Positions 34,587 to 42,440 of a stretch of 64,000 bases of DNA are shown piece by piece. Both the position numbers and the translations under genes were made by a program. The DNA comes from Palsa-504 sp963818225. Its GTDB lineage: Bacteria; Actinomycetota; Actinomycetes; Streptosporangiales; Streptosporangiaceae. The stretch covers positions 124,001 through 188,000 of the forward strand of contig CAWFRO010000015.1 of assembly GCA_963818225.1 (NCBI GenBank), in the 5' to 3' direction. Under the pieces are notes generated by a model that ran no database searches, had not been told where the DNA came from, and saw only the letters and a program-made list of their open reading frames with translations. Every line of letters begins with the position of its first letter. Positions within the stretch are counted from its first letter, which is position 1.

Positions 34587-35510
34587 ATGGGCGTGATGAA
34601 GCGAGTCTCACTTGTCTTCAAGGCCAAGGCCAACAGGGCCCTGGACAAAATGGAAGACCCGCGTGAGACCCTGGACTACTCCTATCAGCGGCAGCTCGAA
34701 CTGCTGACGAAGGTCCGCCGCGGGGTCGCGGACGTCGCCACCTCGCGCAAACGTGTCGAGCTGCAGATGAACCAGCTACAGCAGCAGTCGAACAAGCTCC
34801 AGGACCAGGCGCGCAAGGCCCTTTCGATGGGGCGTGAGGACCTCGCCCGGGAGGCGCTCACGCGTAAGTCGTCAGCGCAGAGCCAGCTCGACGAGCTGCA
34901 GACGCAGTACGCCCAGCTACAGGGCGAAGAGGAAAAGCTCACCGTCGCTTCCCAGCGGCTGCAGGCCAAGGTGGACTCCTTCCGCACCAGGAAGGAGACC
35001 ATCAAGGCCACCTACACCGCGGCCGAGGCGCAGACCAGGATCAACGAGGCCTTCACCGGCATCTCCGAGGAGATGGGCGACGTGGGCATGGCGATCCAGC
35101 GCGCCGAGGACAAGACCGCCCAGATGCAGGCCCGGGCGGGCGCGATCGACGAGCTCATGGCCTCCGGCGCGCTCGACGACGCCGTCGGCGGGAAGCGCGA
35201 CGATATCCAGTCCGAGCTGGAGGCGATGAGCGCCAGCAGCGACGTGGAGCGGGAACTGGCCATGCTCAGGGGCGAGCTCACCACCGGCGCGCCCAAGCAG
35301 CTCGAGGGTTCCGCGGCCAACGGCGACGCCCAGGACCAGCAGCGGCCGCAGGACTCCGAGCAGGAGCAAGGAACCTACGCGCCTCAGTACACCCCGTCGC
35401 AGCAGGCCCAGGAGCCGCAGCAGCCGCAGCAGGGGACCACGCCCGCCGGGCTGCCCGTGTCGGACCTGCCCGGGCTGGCCGGCGAGCCGCGAACTGGTGA
35501 CGGATCATGA
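34587..35510 (+). CDS. pspA: Phage-shock protein A (PspA/IM30 family)
   Basis: About 307 residues. MKRVSLVFKAKANRALDKME is the amphipathic membrane-sensing helix, followed by the PspA/Vipp1 hairpin of long coiled coils (residues ~30-220: DPRETLDYSYQRQLELLTKV, RKRVELQMNQLQQQSNKLQD, DSFRTRKETIKATYTAAEAQ, AMSASSDVERELAMLRGEL). The C-terminal ~85 residues are Gln/Pro-rich and disordered. PspA is an ESCRT-III-like protein that stabilises damaged membranes. ATG 34587 or 34596 is the likely start. It is first in the operon pspA-pspAA-htpX-pspAB, overlapping pspAA by ATGA. Confidence 0.93.
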   Translation: MGVMKRVSLVFKAKANRALDKMEDPRETLDYSYQRQLELLTKVRRGVADVATSRKRVELQMNQLQQQSNKLQDQARKALSMGREDLAREALTRKSSAQSQLDELQTQYAQLQGEEEKLTVASQRLQAKVDSFRTRKETIKATYTAAEAQTRINEAFTGISEEMGDVGMAIQRAEDKTAQMQARAGAIDELMASGALDDAVGGKRDDIQSELEAMSASSDVERELAMLRGELTTGAPKQLEGSAANGDAQDQQRPQDSEQEQGTYAPQYTPSQQAQEPQQPQQGTTPAGLPVSDLPGLAGEPRTGDGS

Positions 35511-35785
35511 TCGTCAGGATCCTCGGCGAGGATCAGTTCAGCGTCGACGACGCGGCCGTCGCCGAGCTCAACCAGCTGGACACCGACCTCGAGACGGCGA
35601 TCGAGCGGGGCGATGAGGCCGGCTTCACCGCCGCGCTGACCCGTCTCCTCGGCCACGTCCGCGCGACTGGTTCACCGCTGCCCCCGGATACTCTTGAACC
35701 ATCGGACCTGATCCTCCCGCGCGAGGACTCGAGCATGGACGAGGTCCGCCAGATGCTCACGGACGAAGGCCTCATCCCGGGCTGA
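35507..35785 (+). CDS. pspAA: PspA-associated protein PspAA
   Basis: A 92-residue protein: MIVRILGEDQFSVDDAAVAE, then LNQLDTDLETAIERGDEAGF, FTAALTRLLGHVRATGSPLP, EPSDLILPREDSSMDEVRQM. This is the PspAA family, consistently encoded next to actinobacterial PspA and thought to act with it in envelope stress. Start codon overlaps the pspA stop (ATGA). A hairpin follows (35786-35812). Confidence 0.88.
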   Translation: MIVRILGEDQFSVDDAAVAELNQLDTDLETAIERGDEAGFTAALTRLLGHVRATGSPLPPDTLEPSDLILPREDSSMDEVRQMLTDEGLIPG

Positions 35786-35981
35786 ATCCCGGGCTGGGCC
35801 CCGAACCGGGATGCCCGCCGGGCCGCTCGTCACGCGGCCGCCGATGCCCCGGTAACCCTGGGCAGACCTGCGGACAACGCTCAGCTCAGGTTCAGCATCG
35901 GTGGGATACAGTTCAGGCTAGGTAGTGCTGGTGGCACCCGGACGGCAACGCCGCCGGGGGCGAAAACGGAGGTGGCGCCAG
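35786..35981 (+). other. Gap between pspAA and htpX with small hairpin
   Basis: ATCCCGG (35786-35792) pairs with CCGGGAT (35806-35812), forming a modest hairpin immediately after the pspAA stop that could attenuate read-through. The remainder probably carries an htpX promoter; GGAGG sits nine bases before the htpX ATG. Confidence 0.4.
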
Positions 35982-36941
35982 ATGGCGCGTACCAGGTATG
36001 CGCCCGACCGGGGGCTGACGGTGCGGATGACCGCAACGATGTTCCTGCTCGGGCTGGTGTTTGTGGGATTCGTTGCCGCGATCATCGGGATCGGGGCGGC
36101 CACCCATGCGTCCGACGCCGTGATCGTGCTGTTCGCGGTCGTCCTCGCGGGCGGTTTCGCGATCGGCTCTTTTTTCTACTCCGACAAGATCGCGCTCAGC
36201 ACGGCCGGCGCGGTCGAGGTCAGCCCCCAGCAGGCGCCGGAGCTGCATGGCATCGTGGACCGGGTGTGCGCGCTGGCCGACATGCCCAAGCCGCGCGTGG
36301 CCATCGCCAACACCCCGCTGCCGAACGCCTTCGCGACCGGGCGCAACGCGGACAAGTCGGTGCTCTGCGTGACCACCGGCCTGATGAACAGGCTTGAGAC
36401 CGACGAGCTCGAGGGCGTCATCGCGCACGAGCTGTCGCACGTGGCCCACAAGGACGTCCAGGTCATGACCATCGCGTCGTTCCTGGCCATCGTCGCCGCG
36501 CTGCTGATCAGGTTCTCCTTCTACGGCGAGCTGTTCGGCGGCGGCGGCCGCAGCAACAACAGCAACAACAACGGCGGCAACGCCGGCTACCTGTTCCTGA
36601 TCATCATGGCGGTCAGCATCGTCGTCTACGCGATCAGCTTCCTGCTCATCCGCCTGCTGTCCCGCTACCGCGAGCTGGCCGCGGACCGCAGCGGCGCGCT
36701 GCTCACCGGCCAGCCCAGCGCGCTGAAGAGCGCTCTGATCAAGGTCACCGGCGATATGGCCAAGATCCCGACCCGGGACCTGCGCACCGCCGAGCCGCTG
36801 AACGCGTTCTTCTTCGCCCCGGCCATGAACCTGCGGGGCACCGGGGCGAGCCTGTCCGCGATCTTCTCCACCCACCCGAGCCTCGAGCGCAGGCTGGCCG
36901 AGCTGGACAAGGTTCAGCGCCAGCTCAGCCAGGCCGGCTAG
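35982..36941 (+). CDS. htpX: Zinc metalloprotease HtpX-like (M48 family)
   Basis: A 319-residue membrane protease. Two N-terminal helices (MFLLGLVFVGFVAAIIGIGA; AVIVLFAVVLAGGFAIGSFF) precede the M48 domain with H149-E-L-S-H153 in IAHELSHVAHKDV and the third-ligand Glu in SRYRELAADRSG. Two more helices lie between them around an Asn/Gly-rich loop (GGGGRSNNSNNNGG). HtpX degrades damaged membrane proteins under envelope stress, consistent with its place between pspAA and pspAB. GGAGG upstream fixes ATG 35982. Confidence 0.95.
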   Translation: MARTRYAPDRGLTVRMTATMFLLGLVFVGFVAAIIGIGAATHASDAVIVLFAVVLAGGFAIGSFFYSDKIALSTAGAVEVSPQQAPELHGIVDRVCALADMPKPRVAIANTPLPNAFATGRNADKSVLCVTTGLMNRLETDELEGVIAHELSHVAHKDVQVMTIASFLAIVAALLIRFSFYGELFGGGGRSNNSNNNGGNAGYLFLIIMAVSIVVYAISFLLIRLLSRYRELAADRSGALLTGQPSALKSALIKVTGDMAKIPTRDLRTAEPLNAFFFAPAMNLRGTGASLSAIFSTHPSLERRLAELDKVQRQLSQAG

Positions 36942-36949
36942 GCCGGGCC

Positions 36950-37531
36950 GTGGGTTTCCTGGACACGCTGCTGGGCCGGAGCAAGCCGGTCCAGCCCAAA
37001 CTGGATGACTTGTTCGCGCTGCCGTCGGCGGCGGTCACGCTGGAAGCCGGGACCGGTTTCAAGCCCACCGGTTCCGGCTCGGTGTGCTTCCGGCCGGTCG
37101 AGGGCCGGTCCTTCACCGACGTGCAGGCCGAAGTCCAGGAGCTGCTCAACATGAGCGCGGGCCAGGACGGCGGCCTGCCGGTCGAGGTGAGCAAGGACTC
37201 CTACGGCTTCACCTGGCTGGTCAGCTCGCGCCTGTCCGACCAGGTCGACGCCCTGGTCACCGATCTGCACGCGGTCAATTCCTCGCTCGTCGACGCCGGC
37301 TTCGGCCCGCAGCTGCTGTGCACCCTGGTCGCCTTCCGCGACGACCAGGAGCGCCGGCTCGCGCTGATCTACCTGTACAAGCGGGGCACGTTCTACCCGT
37401 TTGCGCCGCAGACCGGCGAGCGCCGCGACAATGCGCTGGAGCTGCAGATCAAGGGCGTCATCGGCGATGACCTAAAGTGGGAGCCGGACCTGACCCGCTG
37501 GTTCCCGGTGTGGGGCGCGCCGGGCCTGTGA
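36950..37531 (+). CDS. pspAB: PspA-associated protein PspAB
   Basis: A 193-residue protein opening MGFLDTLLGRSKPVQPKLDD, followed by ITLEAGTGFKPTG-like, GQDGGLPVEVSKDSYGFTWL, QLLCTLVAFRDDQERRLALI, YLYKRGTFYPFAPQ and KGVIGDDLKWEPDLTRWFPV. The family is found with HtpX and PspA in actinobacteria and is named PspAB. It has no transmembrane helix and probably acts in the cytoplasm. GTG start eight bases after the htpX stop, so it is in the same transcript. Confidence 0.88.
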   Translation: MGFLDTLLGRSKPVQPKLDDLFALPSAAVTLEAGTGFKPTGSGSVCFRPVEGRSFTDVQAEVQELLNMSAGQDGGLPVEVSKDSYGFTWLVSSRLSDQVDALVTDLHAVNSSLVDAGFGPQLLCTLVAFRDDQERRLALIYLYKRGTFYPFAPQTGERRDNALELQIKGVIGDDLKWEPDLTRWFPVWGAPGL

Positions 37532-37668
37532 GTCACGCCTCACCATCTATCCGGGTGGCCGGAATGCGGGTAGACCTAATATCGTTGGGAATGCACGTGG
37601 GAGCATGCCCACCTCGTACCTATGGGCACACGGATCTAGGGCTACACAGACCAGGCAGGAGCTAAAAG

Positions 37669-38016
37669 GTGACTGTTCAGCAAGAGGTTTCGCAGGGTGT
37701 CATCCTCACCGAGGTCGCCGCGACCAAGGTGAGCTCGCTGCTCGCACAGGAGGGCCGGGAGGACCTGAGGCTGCGCATCGCGGTCCAGCCGGGCGGCTGC
37801 TCCGGGCTTCGCTACCAGCTCTACTTCGACGAGCGCAGCATCGACGGCGACATCGTCAGCGGGTTCGGCGGCGTCGAGGTCGTGACCGACAAGATGAGCG
37901 CCCCGTACCTGATGGGTGCGACGATCGACTTCGTCGACACGATCGAGAAGCAGGGCTTCACGATCGACAATCCGAACGCCACGGGTTCCTGCGCCTGCGG
38001 CGACTCCTTCCACTGA
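37669..38016 (+). CDS. erpA: HesB/IscA-family iron-sulfur cluster insertion protein (ErpA-like)
   Basis: A 115-residue A-type carrier: ILTEVAATKVSSLLAQEG, LRIAVQPGGCSGLRYQLYFD (first Cys) and NATGSCACGDSF (the C-terminal C-x-C). The three Cys residues bind and pass on Fe-S clusters to apo-proteins; nearby respiratory clients include the Rieske protein. AGGAG seven bases before GTG 37669. It precedes the adenosine kinase gene by 27 bases, as in M. tuberculosis Rv2204c and its neighbours. Confidence 0.93.
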   Translation: MTVQQEVSQGVILTEVAATKVSSLLAQEGREDLRLRIAVQPGGCSGLRYQLYFDERSIDGDIVSGFGGVEVVTDKMSAPYLMGATIDFVDTIEKQGFTIDNPNATGSCACGDSFH

Positions 38017-38043
38017 CGCCCGGCTGAACGCTTAAACGCCGCC

Positions 38044-39012
38044 GTGCGTATCGCCATCACCGGGTCGATCGCGACCGACCACCTGATGACGTTTCCTGGC
38101 AAGTTCACCGACCAGCTCGTCGCGGACAAGCTGGACAAGGTGGCATTGTCTTTTCTCGTCGATGAGCTGCAGATCAGGCGCGGGGGAGTGGCCGCGAACA
38201 TCGCCTTCGGCATGGCCTGCCTCGGCGTGCGCCCGCTCCTGATCGGCAGCGTCGGGCCGGACTTCGCGGAGTACCGCGGCTGGCTGGACCGGCACGGGGT
38301 GGATACCAGCGGCGTGCGCGAGTCGGTGCTGCGCCACACCGCCCGGTTCGTCGCCACGACCGACCTCGTGGGGAACCAGATCGCGTCGTTCTACGCGGGC
38401 GCGATGAGCGAGGATGCGCAGATCGACCTCGGCCCGCTGGCCGGCCACTGCGACCTGGTCCTCATCGGGGCGACCGATCCGCAGGCCATGCTCAGCTTCA
38501 CCAGCCAGTGCCGCAAGCTCAGCGTGCCGTTCGCCGCCGACACGTCATGGCAGCTGGCCCGGTTCGAGGGCCCGGACGTGCACGAGCTGGTGGACGGGGC
38601 CGCCTACCTGTTCTCCAACGAGTACGAGGCAGCGCTGATCGAGCAGAAGACCGGCTGGACGCCGGCCGAGGTGCTGAGCCACGTCGGCACCCGGGTGACC
38701 ACGCTGGGCGCTGACGGCGCGCGGATCGAGCGGGCCGGCCATCCGGCGATCCACGTGCCGGGCATCGCCGACGCCCAGATGGCCGAGCCGACCGGAGCCG
38801 GCGACGCGTTCCGCTCGGGTTTCCTCGCCGCCGTGACGTGGGGCATGTCCCTGCAGCGCGCGGCGCAACTCGGCAACCTGCTCGCGGTGCACGCGCTGGA
38901 GACCGTGGGCACCCAGGAATACGAGCTGAAGCCCGCCACCGTGACCGAGCGCTTCATCACCGCCTACGGACCCGCTGCGGCGGCCGAGGTCGCGGCGTAC
39001 CTGCCGGCCTGA
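38044..39012 (+). CDS. adoK: PfkB-family carbohydrate kinase, adenosine kinase AdoK-like
   Basis: A 322-residue ribokinase-fold kinase. The first line, ITGSIATDHLMTFPGKF, and SFLVDELQIRRGGVAANIAF match mycobacterial adenosine kinase closely, as do ASFYAGAMSEDAQIDL and AADTSWQLARFEG. The catalytic anion-hole motif is EPTGAGDAFRSGFLAAVTWG with the base Asp. It phosphorylates adenosine to AMP in purine salvage. GTG start. Synteny with the Rv2202c region supports the assignment. Confidence 0.88.
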   Translation: MRIAITGSIATDHLMTFPGKFTDQLVADKLDKVALSFLVDELQIRRGGVAANIAFGMACLGVRPLLIGSVGPDFAEYRGWLDRHGVDTSGVRESVLRHTARFVATTDLVGNQIASFYAGAMSEDAQIDLGPLAGHCDLVLIGATDPQAMLSFTSQCRKLSVPFAADTSWQLARFEGPDVHELVDGAAYLFSNEYEAALIEQKTGWTPAEVLSHVGTRVTTLGADGARIERAGHPAIHVPGIADAQMAEPTGAGDAFRSGFLAAVTWGMSLQRAAQLGNLLAVHALETVGTQEYELKPATVTERFITAYGPAAAAEVAAYLPA

Positions 39013-39174
39013 TGTCCTGATCTTTCTGGGCCGAACGGCCCATCTTCTCTTCCCGTGCCCGGTTCACCCCGTTTGCCTCCCCCGTCACTGGGCGTGGCAC
39101 CAACCGGCCGGGCGGCCCGCTCGTCATACTGTCCAGGACGGCGCACCGGGCGCCGCCGAGGGGAGGAAACGGGC

Positions 39175-39837
39175 GTGGTGGCGAAGGTGGAGCGTTCAGC
39201 AAGCAGAAAGCCGGCCGCGGCCCGGATGGCCGCCGCGATGTCCATGGCTCGGGTCGGCCGGGTGGCCGCGGTACTGGCCCTCGCCGCGCTGGCCGCCGGG
39301 TGTTCATCCTCATCTAGCTCGTCAACGTCCAGCTCGGGCACCTCCTCGCCGGCCACGACGGTGACCGTTACGGCCACGGCCACCTCGTCGTCCACGTCCA
39401 CGGCCGGGGCCGCGGCGGCCTGCGCCACCAGCGCCCTGAGGATCAGCCAGAGCGCGCCGAACGGCTACGCCGGGGGCGTGATCGTCACCCTCGGCTTCAC
39501 CAACGCCTCCGGCGCCACGTGCACGCTGTACGGCTACCCGGGCGTCTCGCTGGTCTCCTCCGCGCAGACGCAGATCGGCCTGGCCGCCAAGCGTTCCGGC
39601 ACGGCGGTCAAGCTGATCGCGCTGGCCCCCGGCGCCACCGCGAGCGCCTCGCTGCAGATCGTGGACGCGCTGAACTTCCCGAGCACCACCTGCGACCCGG
39701 TCAAGGCCGCCTACCTGCGCGTCTACCCGCCGAACCAGACCGTCTCCGTCTTGCTGGCCAACACGTCGCAGACCTGCTCCAAGCCGGTCCAGACCCTGAC
39801 CGTCAACCCGGTTCAGGCCGGTTCGGGCAGCTCGTAA
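39175..39837 (+). CDS. DUF4232 lipoprotein
   Basis: A ~220-residue secreted lipoprotein. After a basic N-terminus comes a signal helix (VGRVAAVLALAALAAGC) with lipobox LAAGC, then a Ser/Thr-rich linker (~40 residues) and a DUF4232 beta-sandwich: LRISQSAPNGYAGGVIVTLG, FTNASGATCTLYGYPGVSLV, LIALAPGATASASLQI and YLRVYPPNQTVSVLLANTSQ, with four Cys likely forming disulfides. GGAGG eight bases before GTG 39175 decides the start. Function of DUF4232 is unknown; it faces the cell exterior. Confidence 0.85.
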   Translation: MVAKVERSASRKPAAARMAAAMSMARVGRVAAVLALAALAAGCSSSSSSSTSSSGTSSPATTVTVTATATSSSTSTAGAAAACATSALRISQSAPNGYAGGVIVTLGFTNASGATCTLYGYPGVSLVSSAQTQIGLAAKRSGTAVKLIALAPGATASASLQIVDALNFPSTTCDPVKAAYLRVYPPNQTVSVLLANTSQTCSKPVQTLTVNPVQAGSGSS

Positions 39838-39918
39838 CCGCCCGGTCCGGGCCCGGGCCGGCGGCGTCTGTCGGCCCGGGGGAATCGCGCCGGTGACGAT
39901 CCGGGTAGCGTGACAGGC

Positions 39919-41055
39919 ATGACGAACCTGGGCGCGTCCGGGCTGACCGGTGCTCTCGCCTCCGGGTACCACGGCCCCCCGGAGCTGACCGTGACCCGGG
40001 CCCTGACGGAGTGGACGCTGGACCCGTGGATGCTGGCGCTCATCCTCGTCCTGGGCGCCGGCTACCTCGTCGGAGCCCGGCGGGCCAGGAGGGTACCGGG
40101 CGGCTGGCCGGTGGCGCGGCCGATCTGGTTCTGCGGTCTCGGTCTCGGTTTCCTGGTCATCGCCACCTTGTCCTGGGTGGGCGTCTACCAGCCGGTGCTG
40201 TTCTACGCCCGGGCGGTCCAGACCGTGCTGCTGGTCCTGGTCGTCCCGCTGTTCCTGGCCCTCGGGCGCCCGATCACCCTGTTCGGCGCGGTGTTCCCGC
40301 GCGCCGGCGCCCGCCTGGATGCCGTCATCCACTCCCGCCCCGCCCGTATCCTCACCTTCCCCGCCATCACCACGTTCGCCCTGATCGGCGTGCCGTTCGT
40401 GATGTACTTCACGTCCTGGTACACGTGGGTCTTCCGCAGCACCACGGTCCGGGAGCTGACCTTCGTGGTGCTGATGATCCCCGGCTTCGTGTTCTTCTGG
40501 ACGCTGCTGCGGGTTGACCCGGTGCCGAAGAAGTACCTCTACGCCGTCGCGATGTGGATCACCGGCGCGGAAGTGATCGGGGACGCGTTCTTCGGCATCG
40601 CGGTCATCGCCGACCAAAATCTCCTCGGCGCCGCCTATTACCACGCGCTGGCCCGGCCCTGGGGCCCGAGCCTGGCGACCGACCAGGTGCTCGGCGGCGG
40701 CGTGCTGTGGATCCTCGGCGACCTGGTGGGCCTGCCGTTCCTCGCCGCGCAGCTGATCCACATGATGCGCGAAGACGAGTCGGACGCGGTCCGGATCGAC
40801 GCCGAGCTGGACGCCGAGGAAGCGGCCCGTCAGGCCAAGGTCCAGGCCCTGTCCTCGCCCGCCGAGCCCGGCCCGCCGGCCGCCCCGGCCGAGACCGGCC
40901 CGCCGGCCGCCCCGGCCGAGTCCGGGCCGCCGGCCGCCCCGGCCGAGTCCGGCGCGTCGGCCGCGGCCGATCCCGCCCCGGCCCAGGACGACGAGCAGCC
41001 CCTGTGGTGGCAGAACGACCCCCGCTTCACCTCGCGGTTCAAGCCCACCCGCTGA
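39919..41055 (+). CDS. Cytochrome c oxidase assembly protein, CtaG (caa3) family
   Basis: About 378 residues with seven predicted membrane helices (WMLALILVLGAGYLVGARRA; FCGLGLGFLVIATLSWVGVY; TVLLVLVVPLFLALGRPITL; LTFPAITTFALIGVPFVMYF; and others), typical of the caa3_CtaG family that helps copper delivery to cytochrome oxidase. Conserved acidic and His residues occur in AAYYHALARPWGPSLATDQ. The cytoplasmic C-terminal tail has four 27-bp repeats encoding GPPAAPAES-like units (about 40861-40960). It lies 0.56 kb before ctaC. GTG 39910 is an alternative start. Confidence 0.88.
   Translation: MTNLGASGLTGALASGYHGPPELTVTRALTEWTLDPWMLALILVLGAGYLVGARRARRVPGGWPVARPIWFCGLGLGFLVIATLSWVGVYQPVLFYARAVQTVLLVLVVPLFLALGRPITLFGAVFPRAGARLDAVIHSRPARILTFPAITTFALIGVPFVMYFTSWYTWVFRSTTVRELTFVVLMIPGFVFFWTLLRVDPVPKKYLYAVAMWITGAEVIGDAFFGIAVIADQNLLGAAYYHALARPWGPSLATDQVLGGGVLWILGDLVGLPFLAAQLIHMMREDESDAVRIDAELDAEEAARQAKVQALSSPAEPGPPAAPAETGPPAAPAESGPPAAPAESGASAAADPAPAQDDEQPLWWQNDPRFTSRFKPTR
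40861..40965 (+). repeat. 27-bp tandem repeats in the CtaG-family gene tail
   Basis: Four units encode E-(P/T/S)-G-PPAAPA with nearly identical codons (GGCCCGCCGGCCGCCCCGGC core). The repeat lies in the cytoplasmic tail before the conserved end WWQNDPRFTSRFKP. Confidence 0.8.
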
Positions 41056-41068
41056 GGCGGGCCCAGGG

Positions 41069-41467
41069 CTAGACGGCGCGCCGGATGAACAGCGCCCAGC
41101 CGCGGGTCAGTTCCTCGTAGCCGGCGAACTCGTGCGCCTTCATCACGCACCAGGACGGCACGTCGGTGTAGGCCGCCGGGTCATCGGCCAGGACCGCGAC
41201 GATCGCGCCCAGCGGGACGTCCCTGATCTGCTCCGCGAGCATGATGATGGGGATCGGGCACTTCCGGCCGAGCGCGTCGATGGTCAGCACGGGAGCCAGG
41301 TCCGCCGCTCGCACCACGGCCCGTTCGGACTGGGGGACGGCGGAACCGCTGCCGTCGGAAACGCTGCCGTCGGAAACGCTGCCGTCGGAACCGCCGCCGG
41401 CGGCGCCGGGATCCGTGCGGCCGGGCGCGCCGGCGCGCCCGAACAAGCGGAGCCGGCGCCCGATCAT
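41069..41467 (-). CDS. TusA/SirA-family sulfurtransferase-like protein
   Basis: About 132 residues: an N-terminal low-complexity part with SVSDGSVSDGSGS (three 15-bp repeats of GCTGCCGTCGGAAAC type at 41339-41390), then LTIDALGRKCPIPIIMLAEQ. ALG-x-x-CPxP is the TusA signature and the Cys carries persulfide. The C-terminal part (DPAAYTDVPSWCVMKAHEFA) is the typical second half. It probably donates sulfur for tRNA or cofactor synthesis. Convergent with the CtaG gene, divergent from ctaC. Confidence 0.85.
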   Translation of the reverse strand: MIGRRLRLFGRAGAPGRTDPGAAGGGSDGSVSDGSVSDGSGSAVPQSERAVVRAADLAPVLTIDALGRKCPIPIIMLAEQIRDVPLGAIVAVLADDPAAYTDVPSWCVMKAHEFAGYEELTRGWALFIRRAV

Positions 41468-41612
41468 GAGTGCATCATGCCCGGTCCCCGCCCCGGTACG
41501 CGCGCCGGGCACAAAGATGACGCAAACATGTGGGGGTCCCCGAAGAAGCAGGGGCGGCGCGCGATACTGTTTGCACGACACGCTGTAGCAGAACCGAGGA
41601 AGGCCCCTCGCC

Positions 41613-42440
41613 TTGACTACCGATCACGACGGACAGGGTTCGCCAAGACCCGAGTCCCCTGGTCCCCGCCGGGTGCGGCGCGCTCGAGCGCTGGGCATGA
41701 CGGTCGCGCTTGCGCTCATCATCCTGGGCCTGACCGGCTGCACGAATGACACGTTCACCAGGATCGGCTTTCCCAACCCCATCACCGAGCAGGGCAAGAC
41801 CGTCGTCACGCTCTGGCAGGGGTCCTGGATCGCCGGGATGGCCGTGGGCATCCTGGTCTGGGCCATGATCTTGTGGGCGGTGGTCTTCCACCGCAAGCGC
41901 GGCGACAGGCTCCCGCCGCAGGCGCGCTACAACATGCCGATCGAGATCATGTACACGGCCGTGCCGTTCGTGCTGATCGCGATCTTGTTCTATTACACGG
42001 CCAAGGACGAGAACTACATCGACGCCATCTCGCCCAATCCCCAGGTGCAGGTGAACGTGCTCGGCTTCCAGTGGAGCTGGCAGTTCAACTACCCGCAGTA
42101 CCACGTGACCAACGTCGGCAACATGTATGGGAACGGTCCGCTGCCCGTACTGGAGATCCCGACGGGGGAGACGGTCGAGTTCAACCTGACCTCCGCCGAC
42201 GTCGTACACGCCTTCTGGATCCCCGAGTTCCTGTTCAAGCGGGACGTCATCCCTGACCACCCGAACCACTTCCAGGTCACGGCGACGCAGACCGGGACCT
42301 TCCTCGGGCACTGCAGCGAGTTGTGCGGGGTATACCACAGCCGCATGCTGTTTACAGTAAAGGTCGTGACCCCGCAGCAATTCCAGGCCGATATGGCCGC
42401 CGAACAGGCGGCGCAGCAGTCATCCGGGAGTGCGCAATGA
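41613..42440 (+). CDS. ctaC: Cytochrome c oxidase subunit II
   Basis: A 275-residue lipoprotein-type subunit II of the aa3 oxidase. Signal helix MTVALALIILGLTGC ends in a lipobox; two transmembrane helices (SWIAGMAVGILVWAMILWAV; IEIMYTAVPFVLIAILFYYT) precede the CuA cupredoxin domain with FQWSWQFNYP, ADVVHAFWIPEFLFKRDVIP and the CuA ligands in GHCSELCGVYHSRM. TTG start after GAGGAAGG. Its stop overlaps the ctaD start by ATGA. In actinobacteria this oxidase couples directly to the bcc complex. Confidence 0.95.
   Translation: MTTDHDGQGSPRPESPGPRRVRRARALGMTVALALIILGLTGCTNDTFTRIGFPNPITEQGKTVVTLWQGSWIAGMAVGILVWAMILWAVVFHRKRGDRLPPQARYNMPIEIMYTAVPFVLIAILFYYTAKDENYIDAISPNPQVQVNVLGFQWSWQFNYPQYHVTNVGNMYGNGPLPVLEIPTGETVEFNLTSADVVHAFWIPEFLFKRDVIPDHPNHFQVTATQTGTFLGHCSELCGVYHSRMLFTVKVVTPQQFQADMAAEQAAQQSSGSAQ

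Noticed and set aside
33484..40965. CRISPR-like short repeats (33.5 kb, 40.9 kb, also 21.3 kb)
   Set aside because: The units are directly abutting tandem repeats, mostly within coding sequence and without spacers; no cas genes are present.
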